This document shows, one piece after another, positions 1-7,119 of a stretch of 11,478 nt of DNA (positions are counted from its first letter, which is position 1; each line of letters starts with the position of its first letter). Position numbers and translations under genes: made by a program. Source of the DNA: Lachnoclostridium sp. UBA2905. Lineage in GTDB: Bacteria; Bacillota; Clostridia; Lachnospirales; Lachnospiraceae. The notes under the pieces are model-generated. The model made no database searches. It was not told the DNA's origin and worked only from the letters and a program-made list of their open reading frames with translations. The stretch covers positions 3,665 through 15,142 of the forward strand of contig DEDL01000028.1 of the NCBI GenBank assembly GCA_002349525.1, written 5' to 3'.

Positions 1-345
1 AACTCCACCTGCCACAAATAATATCTTCTTCTGCTTAAGCTCATCCTCAGGCATCTCTGTAAGCTCTGATGGTTTTCCAAGAGGTCCTACAAAATCATGG
101 ACACTGTCTCCTGCCTTAAGCTTTGATAACATAAGTGAACCGGCACCTACTATCTGGAATACAATAGTAACTGTACCTTTTTCTCTGGAATAATCACATA
201 TTGTAAGTGGAATACGTTCAGCATCAGCATCTGATCTTACAATAACAAACTGACCAGGTAAACATGTCTTAGCGACACGTGGTGCTTCGATTTCCATTAA
301 AAAAATGTTATCTGTCAACACTTCATCTCTAAGTATTTTATACAT
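1..345 (-). CDS. nfnA: NfnA/SudB-like ferredoxin-NADP+ reductase subunit alpha (FAD/NAD-binding), N-terminal part
   Basis: This is the first 115 codons of a flavoprotein; the rest lies beyond the left edge. The protein starts MYKILRDEVLTDNIFLMEIE and shows the ferredoxin-reductase fold: PGQFVIVR near residues 30-37, the FAD-contacting RIPLTICDY at 44-52, VGPLGKPSE at 86-94, and FVAGGV at 110-115 where the NAD(P) domain begins. In this family the subunit pairs with a glutamate-synthase-like partner. The complex either bifurcates electrons between NADH, NADPH and ferredoxin (Nfn) or acts as a sulfide dehydrogenase. The ATG at 343-345 follows AGGAGTG (354-360) with 8 bases between, so the start is firm. 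PyrK, the dihydroorotate dehydrogenase electron-transfer subunit, is the main alternative. The opening residues and the RIPLTICDY form fit NfnA better. The partner gene would lie outside the window. Confidence 0.85.
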   Translation of the reverse strand, partial: MYKILRDEVLTDNIFLMEIEAPRVAKTCLPGQFVIVRSDADAERIPLTICDYSREKGTVTIVFQIVGAGSLMLSKLKAGDSVHDFVGPLGKPSELTEMPEDELKQKKILFVAGGV

Positions 346-380
346 TAGCGTAACACTCCTTTATAAATTGCTCATTTCGC

Positions 381-408
381 TAAAAAGTACTATTTATAGC
401 ACTTTTTA
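381..408 (-). promoter_or_regulatory. Hairpin in the nfnA leader (or operator palindrome)
   Basis: This is a 12-bp inverted repeat (arms 381-392 and 397-408, 4-base loop) with AAAAAGT/ACTTTTT outer arms. It lies just downstream of the predicted start point of the nfnA transcript. The one imperfect pair (389/400) is A-C when read on the plus strand but G-U in minus-strand RNA. The RNA hairpin of the nfnA message is therefore fully paired. It could be an mRNA-stabilising stem, a weak attenuator or a protein site. The sequence does not decide between these. Confidence 0.4.
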
Positions 409-422
409 ACCATATTGCAAAA

Positions 423-451
423 ATTATAGCACACTCATTTCACCTTGACAA
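423..451 (-). promoter_or_regulatory. SigA-type promoter of nfnA
   Basis: On the minus strand, TTGTCA (446-451, one mismatch from TTGACA) is followed after exactly 17 bases by a perfect TATAAT (423-428). Transcription should begin near 416, giving a leader of about 70 bases before the AGGAGTG ribosome site. The promoter lies immediately downstream of the 24-bp repeat array. nfnA therefore has its own start and does not depend on read-through from the fatty acid operon. Confidence 0.75.
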
Positions 452-465
452 GCATAAACAACAAG

Positions 466-585
466 AAATAAGTATACATAAACATACTGAAATTAATATG
501 CATATACATTCTAAAATTAATATACCTATACATCCTGAAATTAATATGCACATACATCCTGGAATTAATATGCACATACATCCTG
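466..585. repeat. Five-copy 24-bp tandem repeat array
   Basis: There are five head-to-tail 24-base units at 466-489, 490-513, 514-537, 538-561 and 562-585. The consensus begins AAATTAATAT and ends ACATCCTG. The last two units differ only at their first base. The leftmost unit is the most diverged, matching its neighbour at 18 of 24 positions. There are no spacers, so this is not a CRISPR. The unit is a multiple of three, so both strands carry open frames through it: plus strand with an eight-residue INMHIHPG repeat, minus strand with RMYVHINF. Neither frame has a ribosome site, so I do not call a gene. The array sits between the FAS terminator and the nfnA -35 box. Confidence 0.9.
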
Positions 586-597
586 GAACAATAACAC

Positions 598-667
598 AAA
601 ACGCACAGACACCCATACCGTTAATAGTATTAATAACTATTAAACCGTATCCATGTCTGTGCGTTTT
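598..667 (-). terminator. Rho-independent terminator of the fatty acid operon
   Basis: A perfect 13-bp outer stem (598-610 with 655-667, core ACGCACAGAC) encloses an imperfect middle and an 8-bp inner stem (621-628 with 636-643, TTAATAGT/ACTATTAA) around a 7-base loop. On the minus strand the stem runs into a short U tract. It begins about 15 bases after the synthetase stop codon, so it ends the seven-gene operon. The plus-strand side also has six T residues (664-669), so it could work in both directions. Confidence 0.85.
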
Positions 668-682
668 TTATAAGTCCTGATT

Positions 683-2371
683 TTATTTGTTCTTTTTACC
701 TGATTTTGCAATTTCTTCTAAATCTTTTCGTCTAATCTGTTCACGGCTTATTTTGCCACTGACAGTCTTTGGAAGTTCATCATAGAATTCAACTTTTCTT
801 GGATATTTGTACATGGCTGTACGTTCCTTTACAAAATCCTGTATTTCAACCTTAAGTTTTTTGTCCGGTGAATAACCCTTATGCAGTACTATTGATGCTT
901 TTACAATATTACCTCTTGTTTCTGAGGGATAACCTGTAACTGCACATTCAAATACTGCCGGATGCTTCATAATGATGTTTTCAACCTCAACAGGACCAAT
1001 ACGGTAACCACTTGATTTTATAACATCATCTGTACGTCCAACAAAATATATATCACCGTTTTCATCATAATAAACCTTATCATTTGTATGATATACACCA
1101 TTTCTCCATACATTGGCATACATCTTTTCATCTTTAAAGTATCCTACGAATACACCTACCGGATAACCTTTACCATCATGTGGAAGTATAACAAGCTCGC
1201 CAGGTTCACCGGCCTTAGCCTCATTACCATCCTCATCAATAACCCTTGTCCTATACATTGGTGATGGTTTTCCTATACAGTCAAGATGCTGCTCTTCTCC
1301 TGTAAGTATACCTGTAATCATGGCAGTTTCAGTCTGTCCGAATCCAATTCTTATCTGGATTCCTGTGCGCTCCTTAAACTGTTTCATGATTTCTATCGGC
1401 ATAGGTTCACCTGCAGTTGTAGCCTGTTTAAGAGAGGAAAGATCATAATTTTCAATTTCTTCCCTAAGAAGATATTTGTATATGGTAGGCGGAGCACAAA
1501 ATGTATTGACCTTACAGTTTTCAATTATGCCAAGTATCTCATTTGCATAAAACTGCTCATAATCATAAACCATAACTGCTGAGCCACACATCCACTGACC
1601 ATATATCTTACCCCATGCAGATTTTGCCCAGCCTGAATCAGCAATGGCAAAATGAAGTCCATTATCCATAACTCCGTGCCAGTTTCTGGCTGTAACAATA
1701 TGACTTAATGGGTATCCAAAATCATGAAGTACGGCCTTAGGCTCTCCTGTTGTTCCTGATGTGAAATATAAAAGCATAATATCCGATATTTTTGTATCCT
1801 GTCTTGCAAATACATCAGAAGCCTTTTCCATCTCTTTATTGAGATCAAAATAGCCTTCCCTGTCACCCTTTGTAATGTATTTTATAACAGGATGGGTATC
1901 CTTCACTGCTTCTATAGCCTTGTCAACACATCCACATATATGATCGTCATCAGCACATATTATACATTTTATATCTGCTTCCTTTATTCTGTAGCTTATA
2001 TCCGTATGTGATACCATATTTGATGTTGGAATACTTACAGCACCGAGCTTATGTAAAGCAACTGTTGCAAACCAGTACTCAACACGTCTCTTAAGAATGA
2101 GCATAACCTTGTCGCCCCTCTTAATACCCTGTTCCATAAGCATATTTGCAATACGTGAACTCTTTTTGCTGACATCTTCAAATGAATATTCTGTAACATC
2201 TCCCTTGAGACTTTTAAATACAATGGCTCTTTTTTGTGGCTCATTTTTTGCAATATGATCAACTACATCATAGCCAAAGTTAAAATTATCAGGCAGATCA
2301 AACCATACTCGTTCAAGCTTTCCATCAGCACTATACTCGTCTCTCACATATTTCTCGCATATATCTGTCAT
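683..2371 (-). CDS. AMP-forming acyl-CoA synthetase (medium-chain/acetyl-CoA synthetase-like)
   Basis: This is an ANL-superfamily adenylating enzyme that turns a carboxylic acid, ATP and CoA into acyl-CoA via acyl-AMP. Numbered from the upstream TTG, visible motifs are the phosphate loop YFTSGTTGEPK (208-218), GFGQTE (349-354), TNDKVYYDENGDIYFVGRTDD (435-455, including the ribose-binding Asp and the hinge) and the C-terminal PKTVSGK with catalytic Lys 546. The family is complete in length (562-568 aa). An in-frame TTG at 2387-2389 would add six residues but has no ribosome site. The ATG at 2369-2371 has GGAG (2384-2387) 12 bases upstream and gives the usual family start, so I chose it. It follows fabZ by only 21 bases and is last in the operon. 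Overall form resembles the MACS group; the acid used cannot be read from the sequence. Confidence 0.88.
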   Translation of the reverse strand: MTDICEKYVRDEYSADGKLERVWFDLPDNFNFGYDVVDHIAKNEPQKRAIVFKSLKGDVTEYSFEDVSKKSSRIANMLMEQGIKRGDKVMLILKRRVEYWFATVALHKLGAVSIPTSNMVSHTDISYRIKEADIKCIICADDDHICGCVDKAIEAVKDTHPVIKYITKGDREGYFDLNKEMEKASDVFARQDTKISDIMLLYFTSGTTGEPKAVLHDFGYPLSHIVTARNWHGVMDNGLHFAIADSGWAKSAWGKIYGQWMCGSAVMVYDYEQFYANEILGIIENCKVNTFCAPPTIYKYLLREEIENYDLSSLKQATTAGEPMPIEIMKQFKERTGIQIRIGFGQTETAMITGILTGEEQHLDCIGKPSPMYRTRVIDEDGNEAKAGEPGELVILPHDGKGYPVGVFVGYFKDEKMYANVWRNGVYHTNDKVYYDENGDIYFVGRTDDVIKSSGYRIGPVEVENIIMKHPAVFECAVTGYPSETRGNIVKASIVLHKGYSPDKKLKVEIQDFVKERTAMYKYPRKVEFYDELPKTVSGKISREQIRRKDLEEIAKSGKKNK

Positions 2372-2392
2372 AAATATCTGATGCTCCAATCG

Positions 2393-2806
2393 TTACATAA
2401 TTGCAAATGAAAAATCTCCATTCGCACATACTTTTCCATCCACACTTAATTCACCATGCATGAAATAAAATGGATGTCTTTCTCTTCTGGTTGTAATATC
2501 TATTTTGATTCTGTCGCCCGGCTTAACCATTCCCCTGAACTTTACTTTGTCAAGTCCTGTATATAATGGAAGAGTTCCGTCCTTCATTTTGTCCTGGAAC
2601 AGTATACATGATGTCTGTGCCATTATTTCGCACTGTATAACTCCCGGCACAACCGGATTGCCTGGAAAATGACCCTGTAAAAAGAATTCATCCCCTCTTA
2701 CATTATAATATCCGGTTGCAGAACCATCTTCATTAAGATAAACCTCATCTACAAGGAGCATTGGCTCCCTGTGAGGTAATATTTTTTTTATTTCTTCTCT
2801 GTTCAT
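2393..2806 (-). CDS. fabZ: 3-hydroxyacyl-ACP dehydratase FabZ
   Basis: FabZ removes water from 3-hydroxyacyl-ACP to give trans-2-enoyl-ACP in the elongation cycle. The 137-residue hot-dog-fold protein opens with LPHREPMLLVDEV and carries the central-helix motif GHFPGNPVVPGVIQCE (45-60). His 46 and Glu 60 have the same 14-residue spacing as the catalytic His/Glu pair of known FabZ proteins. It is 50 bases downstream of fabF. The start ATG (2804-2806) has no clear purine-rich ribosome site, unlike its neighbours, so translation may depend on coupling. Most clostridial fab operons carry accB between fabF and fabZ; here the gap holds no such gene. FabA-type isomerase activity cannot be excluded from sequence, but the motif is the FabZ form. 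Confidence 0.95.
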   Translation of the reverse strand: MNREEIKKILPHREPMLLVDEVYLNEDGSATGYYNVRGDEFFLQGHFPGNPVVPGVIQCEIMAQTSCILFQDKMKDGTLPLYTGLDKVKFRGMVKPGDRIKIDITTRRERHPFYFMHGELSVDGKVCANGDFSFAIM

Positions 2807-2856
2807 ATCAATATACCAGTTTTCTATATTTTTAAATGAGTCTGTTAAAGCTTTTA

Positions 2857-4092
2857 TCAGATTCTCTTAATTGCAACACATGCATTGTGTCCACCAAATC
2901 CAAGAGATGATGAAATTGCATAATCAACCTGTGTGTTAACAGCCTTATTTACAGTGTAATCAAGGTCACATTCTTCATCCTTTTCAACATAATTGATTGT
3001 TGGTGGGATAATTCCTTCATTTACTGCAAGTGTTGATGCTATAAGTTCAACTGCTCCTGCTGCACCAAGCATATGTCCTGTCATTGACTTGGTTGAGCTG
3101 ACATGAAGATTGTATGCATCCTCTCCAAATACTGCCTTAAGAGCTTTTGTCTCCATAACATCATTAAGATGTGTTCCTGTACCATGAGCATTAATATATA
3201 TGCTTTCTTTTCCAGTAATTCCGGCTTCTTTTCTACACATATCAATTGAATTGATTGCACCGATTCCGTCTGGATGTGGAGCTGTTACATGATAAGCATC
3301 ACATGTGTTACCATATCCAACAACCTCTGCATATATTTTAGCATTTCTCTTAACAGCGCTTTCATAGCTTTCAAGAATAAGCATACCTGCTCCTTCAGCC
3401 ATAACAAAACCGCCACGTCTCTTATCAAATGGTACGCATCCTTCATTAGGATCTTCACTAAGAGAAAGTGCTTTACAGTTAATAAATCCTGCCATTGCAA
3501 GCTTATTAATTGTTGCTTCAGCACCACCTGCAATAATTGCATCTGCATAGCCATGCTTAATTGCTCTGTAAGCTTCACCTATTGTATTACTTGATGTTGC
3601 ACATGCTGTAACTATTGGAAGGCTTGGACCCATTGCTCCAAATCTGATGGCAACTGCTCCTGCTGCCATATTTCCAATAAGCATTGGAATAAAGAATGGT
3701 GATACCCTTTCAGGACCCTTATCTCTTAATTTTCCATCTTCTGTGCAGAATGTGTTGATTCCACCAATACCTGAACCAACATATACACCAAATCTTGTTT
3801 TGTCTATATCAGATTCAAGAATCTTACTGTCATCTACTGCCTGGCAGGCTGCTGCCATGGCATACTGCATAAATAAATCAGATCTTCTTATCTCTGCTAC
3901 TGAATCATAGTAATCCTTAGCAGTGAAATCCTTAACCTCTCCATCAAGGTTAACAGCAAGATCAGACGCATCAAATCTCTGTATTGTATCTATTCCACAA
4001 ACACCTGTCTTAAGGCTGTTCCAAAATGAATTGACATCATTTCCTACTGGAGATACAACTCCCATTCCTGTAATAACTACTCTTGTATCCAT
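2857..4092 (-). CDS. fabF: 3-oxoacyl-ACP synthase II FabF
   Basis: FabF condenses acyl-ACP with malonyl-ACP to lengthen the chain by two carbons. Counting from MDTRVVITGMGVVSPVG, the catalytic triad is Cys 164 (VTACATSS), His 303 (NAHGTGTHLND) and His 340 (KSMTGHMLGAAG), nearly the E. coli numbering. GFGGHNACV near the C-terminus is also typical. The length of 411 residues is normal. An ATG nine codons further upstream (4117-4119) is open, but the ATG at 4090-4092 has AGAGG seven bases before it and matches the usual FabF N-terminus, so I use it. The operon has no fabH, so FabF is the only condensing enzyme encoded here and cannot by itself account for normal initiation from acetyl-CoA. Confidence 0.96.
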   Translation of the reverse strand: MDTRVVITGMGVVSPVGNDVNSFWNSLKTGVCGIDTIQRFDASDLAVNLDGEVKDFTAKDYYDSVAEIRRSDLFMQYAMAAACQAVDDSKILESDIDKTRFGVYVGSGIGGINTFCTEDGKLRDKGPERVSPFFIPMLIGNMAAGAVAIRFGAMGPSLPIVTACATSSNTIGEAYRAIKHGYADAIIAGGAEATINKLAMAGFINCKALSLSEDPNEGCVPFDKRRGGFVMAEGAGMLILESYESAVKRNAKIYAEVVGYGNTCDAYHVTAPHPDGIGAINSIDMCRKEAGITGKESIYINAHGTGTHLNDVMETKALKAVFGEDAYNLHVSSTKSMTGHMLGAAGAVELIASTLAVNEGIIPPTINYVEKDEECDLDYTVNKAVNTQVDYAISSSLGFGGHNACVAIKRI

Positions 4093-4144
4093 CTCATATC
4101 CTCTCTGAAATTGTATCATTATTTTCTATATTGCTATGTACTTA

Positions 4145-4885
4145 TTATATGTACATTCCACCGTCAACCTTAATAACCTCACCAGTTATATAAGATGCTG
4201 CATCACTTACTAAAAATGCTGCAAGCGAAGCCACTTCCCCAGCCTCACCAAACCTCTTTGCAGGAATACCTTCCTTAATTGCAGCAACCTGGTCATCATT
4301 AAGGGCAGCTGTCATATCTGTACATATAAATCCTGGTGCAATTGCATTACAGGTAATATTTTTAGCGGCATACTCCTTAGCAACTGACTTGGTAAATCCA
4401 ATTACACCTGCTTTTGATGCTGCATAATTTGTCTGTCCTGCATTGCCCATAAGTCCTACAACAGATGCGATGTTAACAATTTTTCCGCTCTTCTGTCTCA
4501 TAAATGGTCTGACACATGCCTTTGTAACATACATACAACCCTTAAGGTTAGTATCTATAACGGCATCTATATCATCGCCACTCATCTGAAGAAGAAGCTT
4601 GTCTCTTGTTACACCAGCACAGTTTATAAGGATATCAATATGTGAAAAATCCTTAACAACTTCATTTACACAGTTTGTGACTGCTTCCATATTACTTACA
4701 TCACATACATAGAGCTTTGCTTTTCTTCCAAGCTTTGTGATAGTATCAATTGTCTCTTTTGCTTTTGCGCTTTCACTTGTTGCAAATATTGCAATATCTG
4801 CGCCTTCCTTTGCAAGTTTAATTGCACAGGCTGCCCCAATACCTCTTGAACCACCTGTTACAATAGCTGTTTTATCAGTAAACAT
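4145..4885 (-). CDS. fabG: 3-oxoacyl-ACP reductase FabG
   Basis: FabG is an NADPH-dependent short-chain dehydrogenase that reduces 3-oxoacyl-ACP to 3-hydroxyacyl-ACP. The 246-residue protein has the cofactor motif TGGSRGIG (10-17), NCAG (88-91), and the catalytic tetrad Asn 113, Ser 141, Tyr 154 and Lys 158 (YAASK). These sit three residues later than in E. coli FabG throughout. The C-terminus ends ITGEVIKVDGGMYI, the standard FabG tail. The ATG at 4883-4885 has AAGGAAAG just upstream. It lies 25 bases after fabD and 52 bases before fabF in the same operon. The short-chain dehydrogenase family is broad, but the context and residues make FabG secure. Confidence 0.96.
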   Translation of the reverse strand: MFTDKTAIVTGGSRGIGAACAIKLAKEGADIAIFATSESAKAKETIDTITKLGRKAKLYVCDVSNMEAVTNCVNEVVKDFSHIDILINCAGVTRDKLLLQMSGDDIDAVIDTNLKGCMYVTKACVRPFMRQKSGKIVNIASVVGLMGNAGQTNYAASKAGVIGFTKSVAKEYAAKNITCNAIAPGFICTDMTAALNDDQVAAIKEGIPAKRFGEAGEVASLAAFLVSDAASYITGEVIKVDGGMYI

Positions 4886-4910
4886 ATAGCTTTCCTTTCA
4901 TAATGGACTC

Positions 4911-5846
4911 TTAAGCATTAACTAATATTGCATCACATACTGTATCAAGTGATTCCATATCACTGACATTGTATATTTCTACATCAGACTTATCACGCAG
5001 TGTCTTCTTTACAAATCCTGAAAGTGTTTTTCCAGGTCCGCATTCAACAAATGTAGTACATCCATTATCATACATTCTTCTAAGAATCTTTTCCCATTTA
5101 ACACTGTTTGAAACCTGTCTGCTGATAAGCTCTGAAGGTTCATAATCGCTTACATCATATCTCTTTGATGTGTAATTTGAGTATACAGGTACTTTTGTTT
5201 TGTTAAACTCCATATGTTTCATGGTATCAGCAAGAACATCTGATGCATCCTTCATATATGGAGTATGGAAAGAACCACTTACAGCAAGCTGGACACATCT
5301 GATTCCTTCTTTATCCAGTCTTTCCTTGAATTTTTCAATTCTATGTATCTTTCCTGCAACAGATACCTGTCCCGGACAGTTATAATTAACAGGGTATACC
5401 CTGCATTCGTCACATAACTCATTAAGCTTTTCATTATCTGCTCTCAAAACAGCTACCATTGTTCCCGGATACTTCTTGTTACACTCGGCCATAGCATCTG
5501 CTCTTTTGCATACAAGTTTAAATGCATCCTCATCACTAAGTGCCTTACTGTATGCTACCGCTGCTATCTCACCAAGAGAAAAACCTGCAACCTCATCAGC
5601 AAATATTCCACGGGAATTAAGTGCCCTGGCACAAGCCAGGTCTGTAAGACATAAACAAGGCTGTGTATTTTCTGTCTGCTTGAGAACTTCCTCATCAGCC
5701 TCAAAACACTGACCTGTTGTACCTGGTCTTATAGAATCAGCCATATCATACAGGTCTTTAACTTCTTTGATTTTCTCGTACAAATCTTTGCCCATTCCGG
5801 GATACTGTGCTCCCTGTCCGGCAAATAAAAAAGCTATTTTACCCAT
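4911..5846 (-). CDS. fabD: Malonyl-CoA:ACP transacylase FabD
   Basis: FabD moves malonyl from CoA to the phosphopantetheine arm of AcpP. The 311-residue protein begins MGKIAFLFAGQGAQYPGMG with the oxyanion Gln 11. The nucleophile Ser 90 is in GFSLGE, Arg 115 is the expected malonyl-carboxylate ligand, and His 194 is in VSGSFHTPYM. The nucleophile elbow is GFSLGE rather than the textbook GHSLGE, so the residue before Ser is Phe, not His. That residue is not the catalytic base. The start codon lies inside the end of fabK: ATG 5844-5846 overlaps the fabK stop by 13 bases, preceded by GGAGCAGGAAA. The two genes are therefore translationally coupled. Confidence 0.95.
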   Translation of the reverse strand: MGKIAFLFAGQGAQYPGMGKDLYEKIKEVKDLYDMADSIRPGTTGQCFEADEEVLKQTENTQPCLCLTDLACARALNSRGIFADEVAGFSLGEIAAVAYSKALSDEDAFKLVCKRADAMAECNKKYPGTMVAVLRADNEKLNELCDECRVYPVNYNCPGQVSVAGKIHRIEKFKERLDKEGIRCVQLAVSGSFHTPYMKDASDVLADTMKHMEFNKTKVPVYSNYTSKRYDVSDYEPSELISRQVSNSVKWEKILRRMYDNGCTTFVECGPGKTLSGFVKKTLRDKSDVEIYNVSDMESLDTVCDAILVNA

Positions 5847-6781
5847 TTTCCTGCTCCTATCATTATTGACTCTGCTGCATCACATATATCAGTTATAATC
5901 TGTTTGCAGCTTTTTGTCTCTTTAATCATACCGGCAATCTGTCCACACATTACTGATCCTGTTGTAACGTCACCTTCCATTGCTGCACGTCTAAGTGCTC
6001 CAGCGCCCATTGCCTCCAGCTGATCACCTGTTGAATCTGACTGTCTTTCAAGCTTTACAAACTCTCTTGTCATCTGGTTTTTAAGTGAACGTACAGGATG
6101 TCCAAGACTCTTTCCTGTTACAACAGTGTCAATATCTCTTGCCTTAAGAACCTTATTCTTGTAATTCTCATGAACATCACATTCATCTGCAACAAGAAAT
6201 GCAGTTCCCATCTGAACACCACAGGCACCAAGCATAAATGCTGCTGCCATTCCTCTTCCGTCTGCAATTCCACCTGCTGCAATAACAGGAATGCTTACTG
6301 CATCGGCAACCTGAGGAACAAGTGCCATTGTTGTTGTCTCTCCAACATGTCCGCCGGATTCTCCACCCTCTGCAATAACAGCTGTGGCACCCAGGCTTTC
6401 CATTCTCTTTGCAAGAGAAACAGAAGGAACAACAGGAATAACCTTAACTCCTGCCGCCTTTAACTTATCCATATACTGTGATGGATTACCAGCTCCTGTT
6501 GTAACGACCTTAATTCCTTCCTCGCATACAACCTCTACAGCTTCTTCAATAAATGGACTCATAAGCATAAGGTTAACACCAAATATCTTATCAGTCATTT
6601 CTTTAGCCTTTTTAATCTGTTCTCTTAACTGCTCACCATTTGAGTTCATGGCTGCAATAAGGCCAAGACCCCCGGCATTTGAAACAGAAGCTGCAAGATG
6701 AGCATTGGCTATCCATGCCATTCCACCCTGAATTACCGGATATTTAATACCCAGTAACTCACATAAAGGACTACTTATCAT
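5834..6781 (-). CDS. fabK: Enoyl-ACP reductase II FabK (FMN-dependent)
   Basis: FabK carries out the last step of each cycle, reducing trans-2-enoyl-ACP with NAD(P)H through FMN. It stands in for FabI in many Firmicutes and is a TIM-barrel relative of nitronate monooxygenase. Seen in the 315-residue sequence: YPVIQGGMAWI (14-24), NAGGLGLI (35-42), the active-site stretch AEGGESGGHVG (137-147) with His 145, and the FMN phosphate sites AAGGIADG (168-175) and GVQMGTAFL (188-196). The ATG at 6779-6781 has GGGGGA (6787-6792) five bases upstream. It is 45 bases after acpP and overlaps fabD. Nitronate monooxygenase is the only real alternative. The position between acpP and fabD, and the His motif, settle it as FabK. 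Confidence 0.95.
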   Translation of the reverse strand: MISSPLCELLGIKYPVIQGGMAWIANAHLAASVSNAGGLGLIAAMNSNGEQLREQIKKAKEMTDKIFGVNLMLMSPFIEEAVEVVCEEGIKVVTTGAGNPSQYMDKLKAAGVKVIPVVPSVSLAKRMESLGATAVIAEGGESGGHVGETTTMALVPQVADAVSIPVIAAGGIADGRGMAAAFMLGACGVQMGTAFLVADECDVHENYKNKVLKARDIDTVVTGKSLGHPVRSLKNQMTREFVKLERQSDSTGDQLEAMGAGALRRAAMEGDVTTGSVMCGQIAGMIKETKSCKQIITDICDAAESIMIGAGKWVK

Positions 6782-6826
6782 AATGATCCCCCGTCAGTCT
6801 GTTGTATTCATTACCTTTTATTTTCA

Positions 6827-7042
6827 TTATTTGTTGTTTTCAATATACTCGCAAAGCTTCTCGATATTATCCATATCCTGAGATAATTCGATCTTGCAGT
6901 CTACTTCGTCTTCAATCTGCATAACAAGCTCCATGATATCGAGTGAATCAAGTCCGATCTCCTTAAATGTATCTGTTGTTGAAATCTCTGATGCATCTTT
7001 TCCAAGGTACTCTGCTATAATATTTGTTACTGTTTCTTTCAT
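6827..7042 (-). CDS. acpP: Acyl carrier protein
   Basis: AcpP is a small acidic carrier of growing acyl chains; its Ser 33 in IGLDSLDIMEL is the 4'-phosphopantetheine attachment site. The protein is 71 residues, slightly shorter than the usual 75-80, and otherwise typical: a four-helix carrier with ITTD-like STTDTFKEIG before the DSL motif and an acidic helix II-III. The ATG at 7040-7042 has AAGGAGA (7051-7057) at good spacing. It is the first gene of the operon and is read from the promoter at about 7150. Because it heads a complete fab gene set it is most likely the fatty acid ACP. A dedicated carrier for a special product cannot be excluded if another acpP exists in the genome. Confidence 0.95.
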   Translation of the reverse strand: MKETVTNIIAEYLGKDASEISTTDTFKEIGLDSLDIMELVMQIEDEVDCKIELSQDMDNIEKLCEYIENNK

Positions 7043-7086
7043 GATAAAAATCTCCTTAATTAACTTTATTTTTTATTTTAATTATG

Positions 7087-7108
7087 GTTACTACCCTAAG
7101 ATAATAAC
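7087..7108 (-). promoter_or_regulatory. Small hairpin at the 5' end of the FAS leader
   Basis: Arms 7087-7093 (GTTACTA) and 7102-7108 (TAATAAC) face each other across an 8-base loop. The one imperfect pair (7091/7104) is A-C on the plus strand but G-U in minus-strand RNA, so the stem is complete in the fatty acid operon message. It would lie within a few bases of the predicted 5' end. It may be a 5' protective stem or an operator half-site pair. It is short and AT-rich and could be chance. Confidence 0.3.
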
Positions 7109-7119
7109 ATCCGAACGAA

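Noticed and set aside
435..581. Minus-strand open frame of 48 codons through the same repeats (RMYVHINF units)
   Set aside because: Each ATG is only weakly preceded by an AGG. The frame comes from the repeat, and its end overlaps the nfnA -35 box. Kept only as a note in the repeat finding.
466..585. CRISPR array
   Set aside because: The units are directly adjacent with no spacers and no cas genes are present.
498..680. Plus-strand open frame of 60 codons encoding a HIHPG-type repeat peptide
   Set aside because: It has no ribosome site and arises because a 24-base stop-free unit is repeated. It then runs straight through both arms of the terminator hairpin.
2807..2856. Remnant of accB between fabF and fabZ
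   Set aside because: The 50-base gap is AT-rich and shows no biotin-site motif or open frame on either strand.
3274..3594. Open frames opposite or out of frame with fabF, fabK, fabD, acpP, trkA, trkH and patatin
   Set aside because: They lie wholly within genes that have clear catalytic motifs. They have odd compositions (Cys/Ser/His-rich or hydrophobic runs) and no ribosome sites.
5834..5846. fabK/fabD overlap as a frameshift or annotation error
   Set aside because: Both proteins have complete, family-typical ends. The 13-base overlap with a good ribosome site is ordinary translational coupling.
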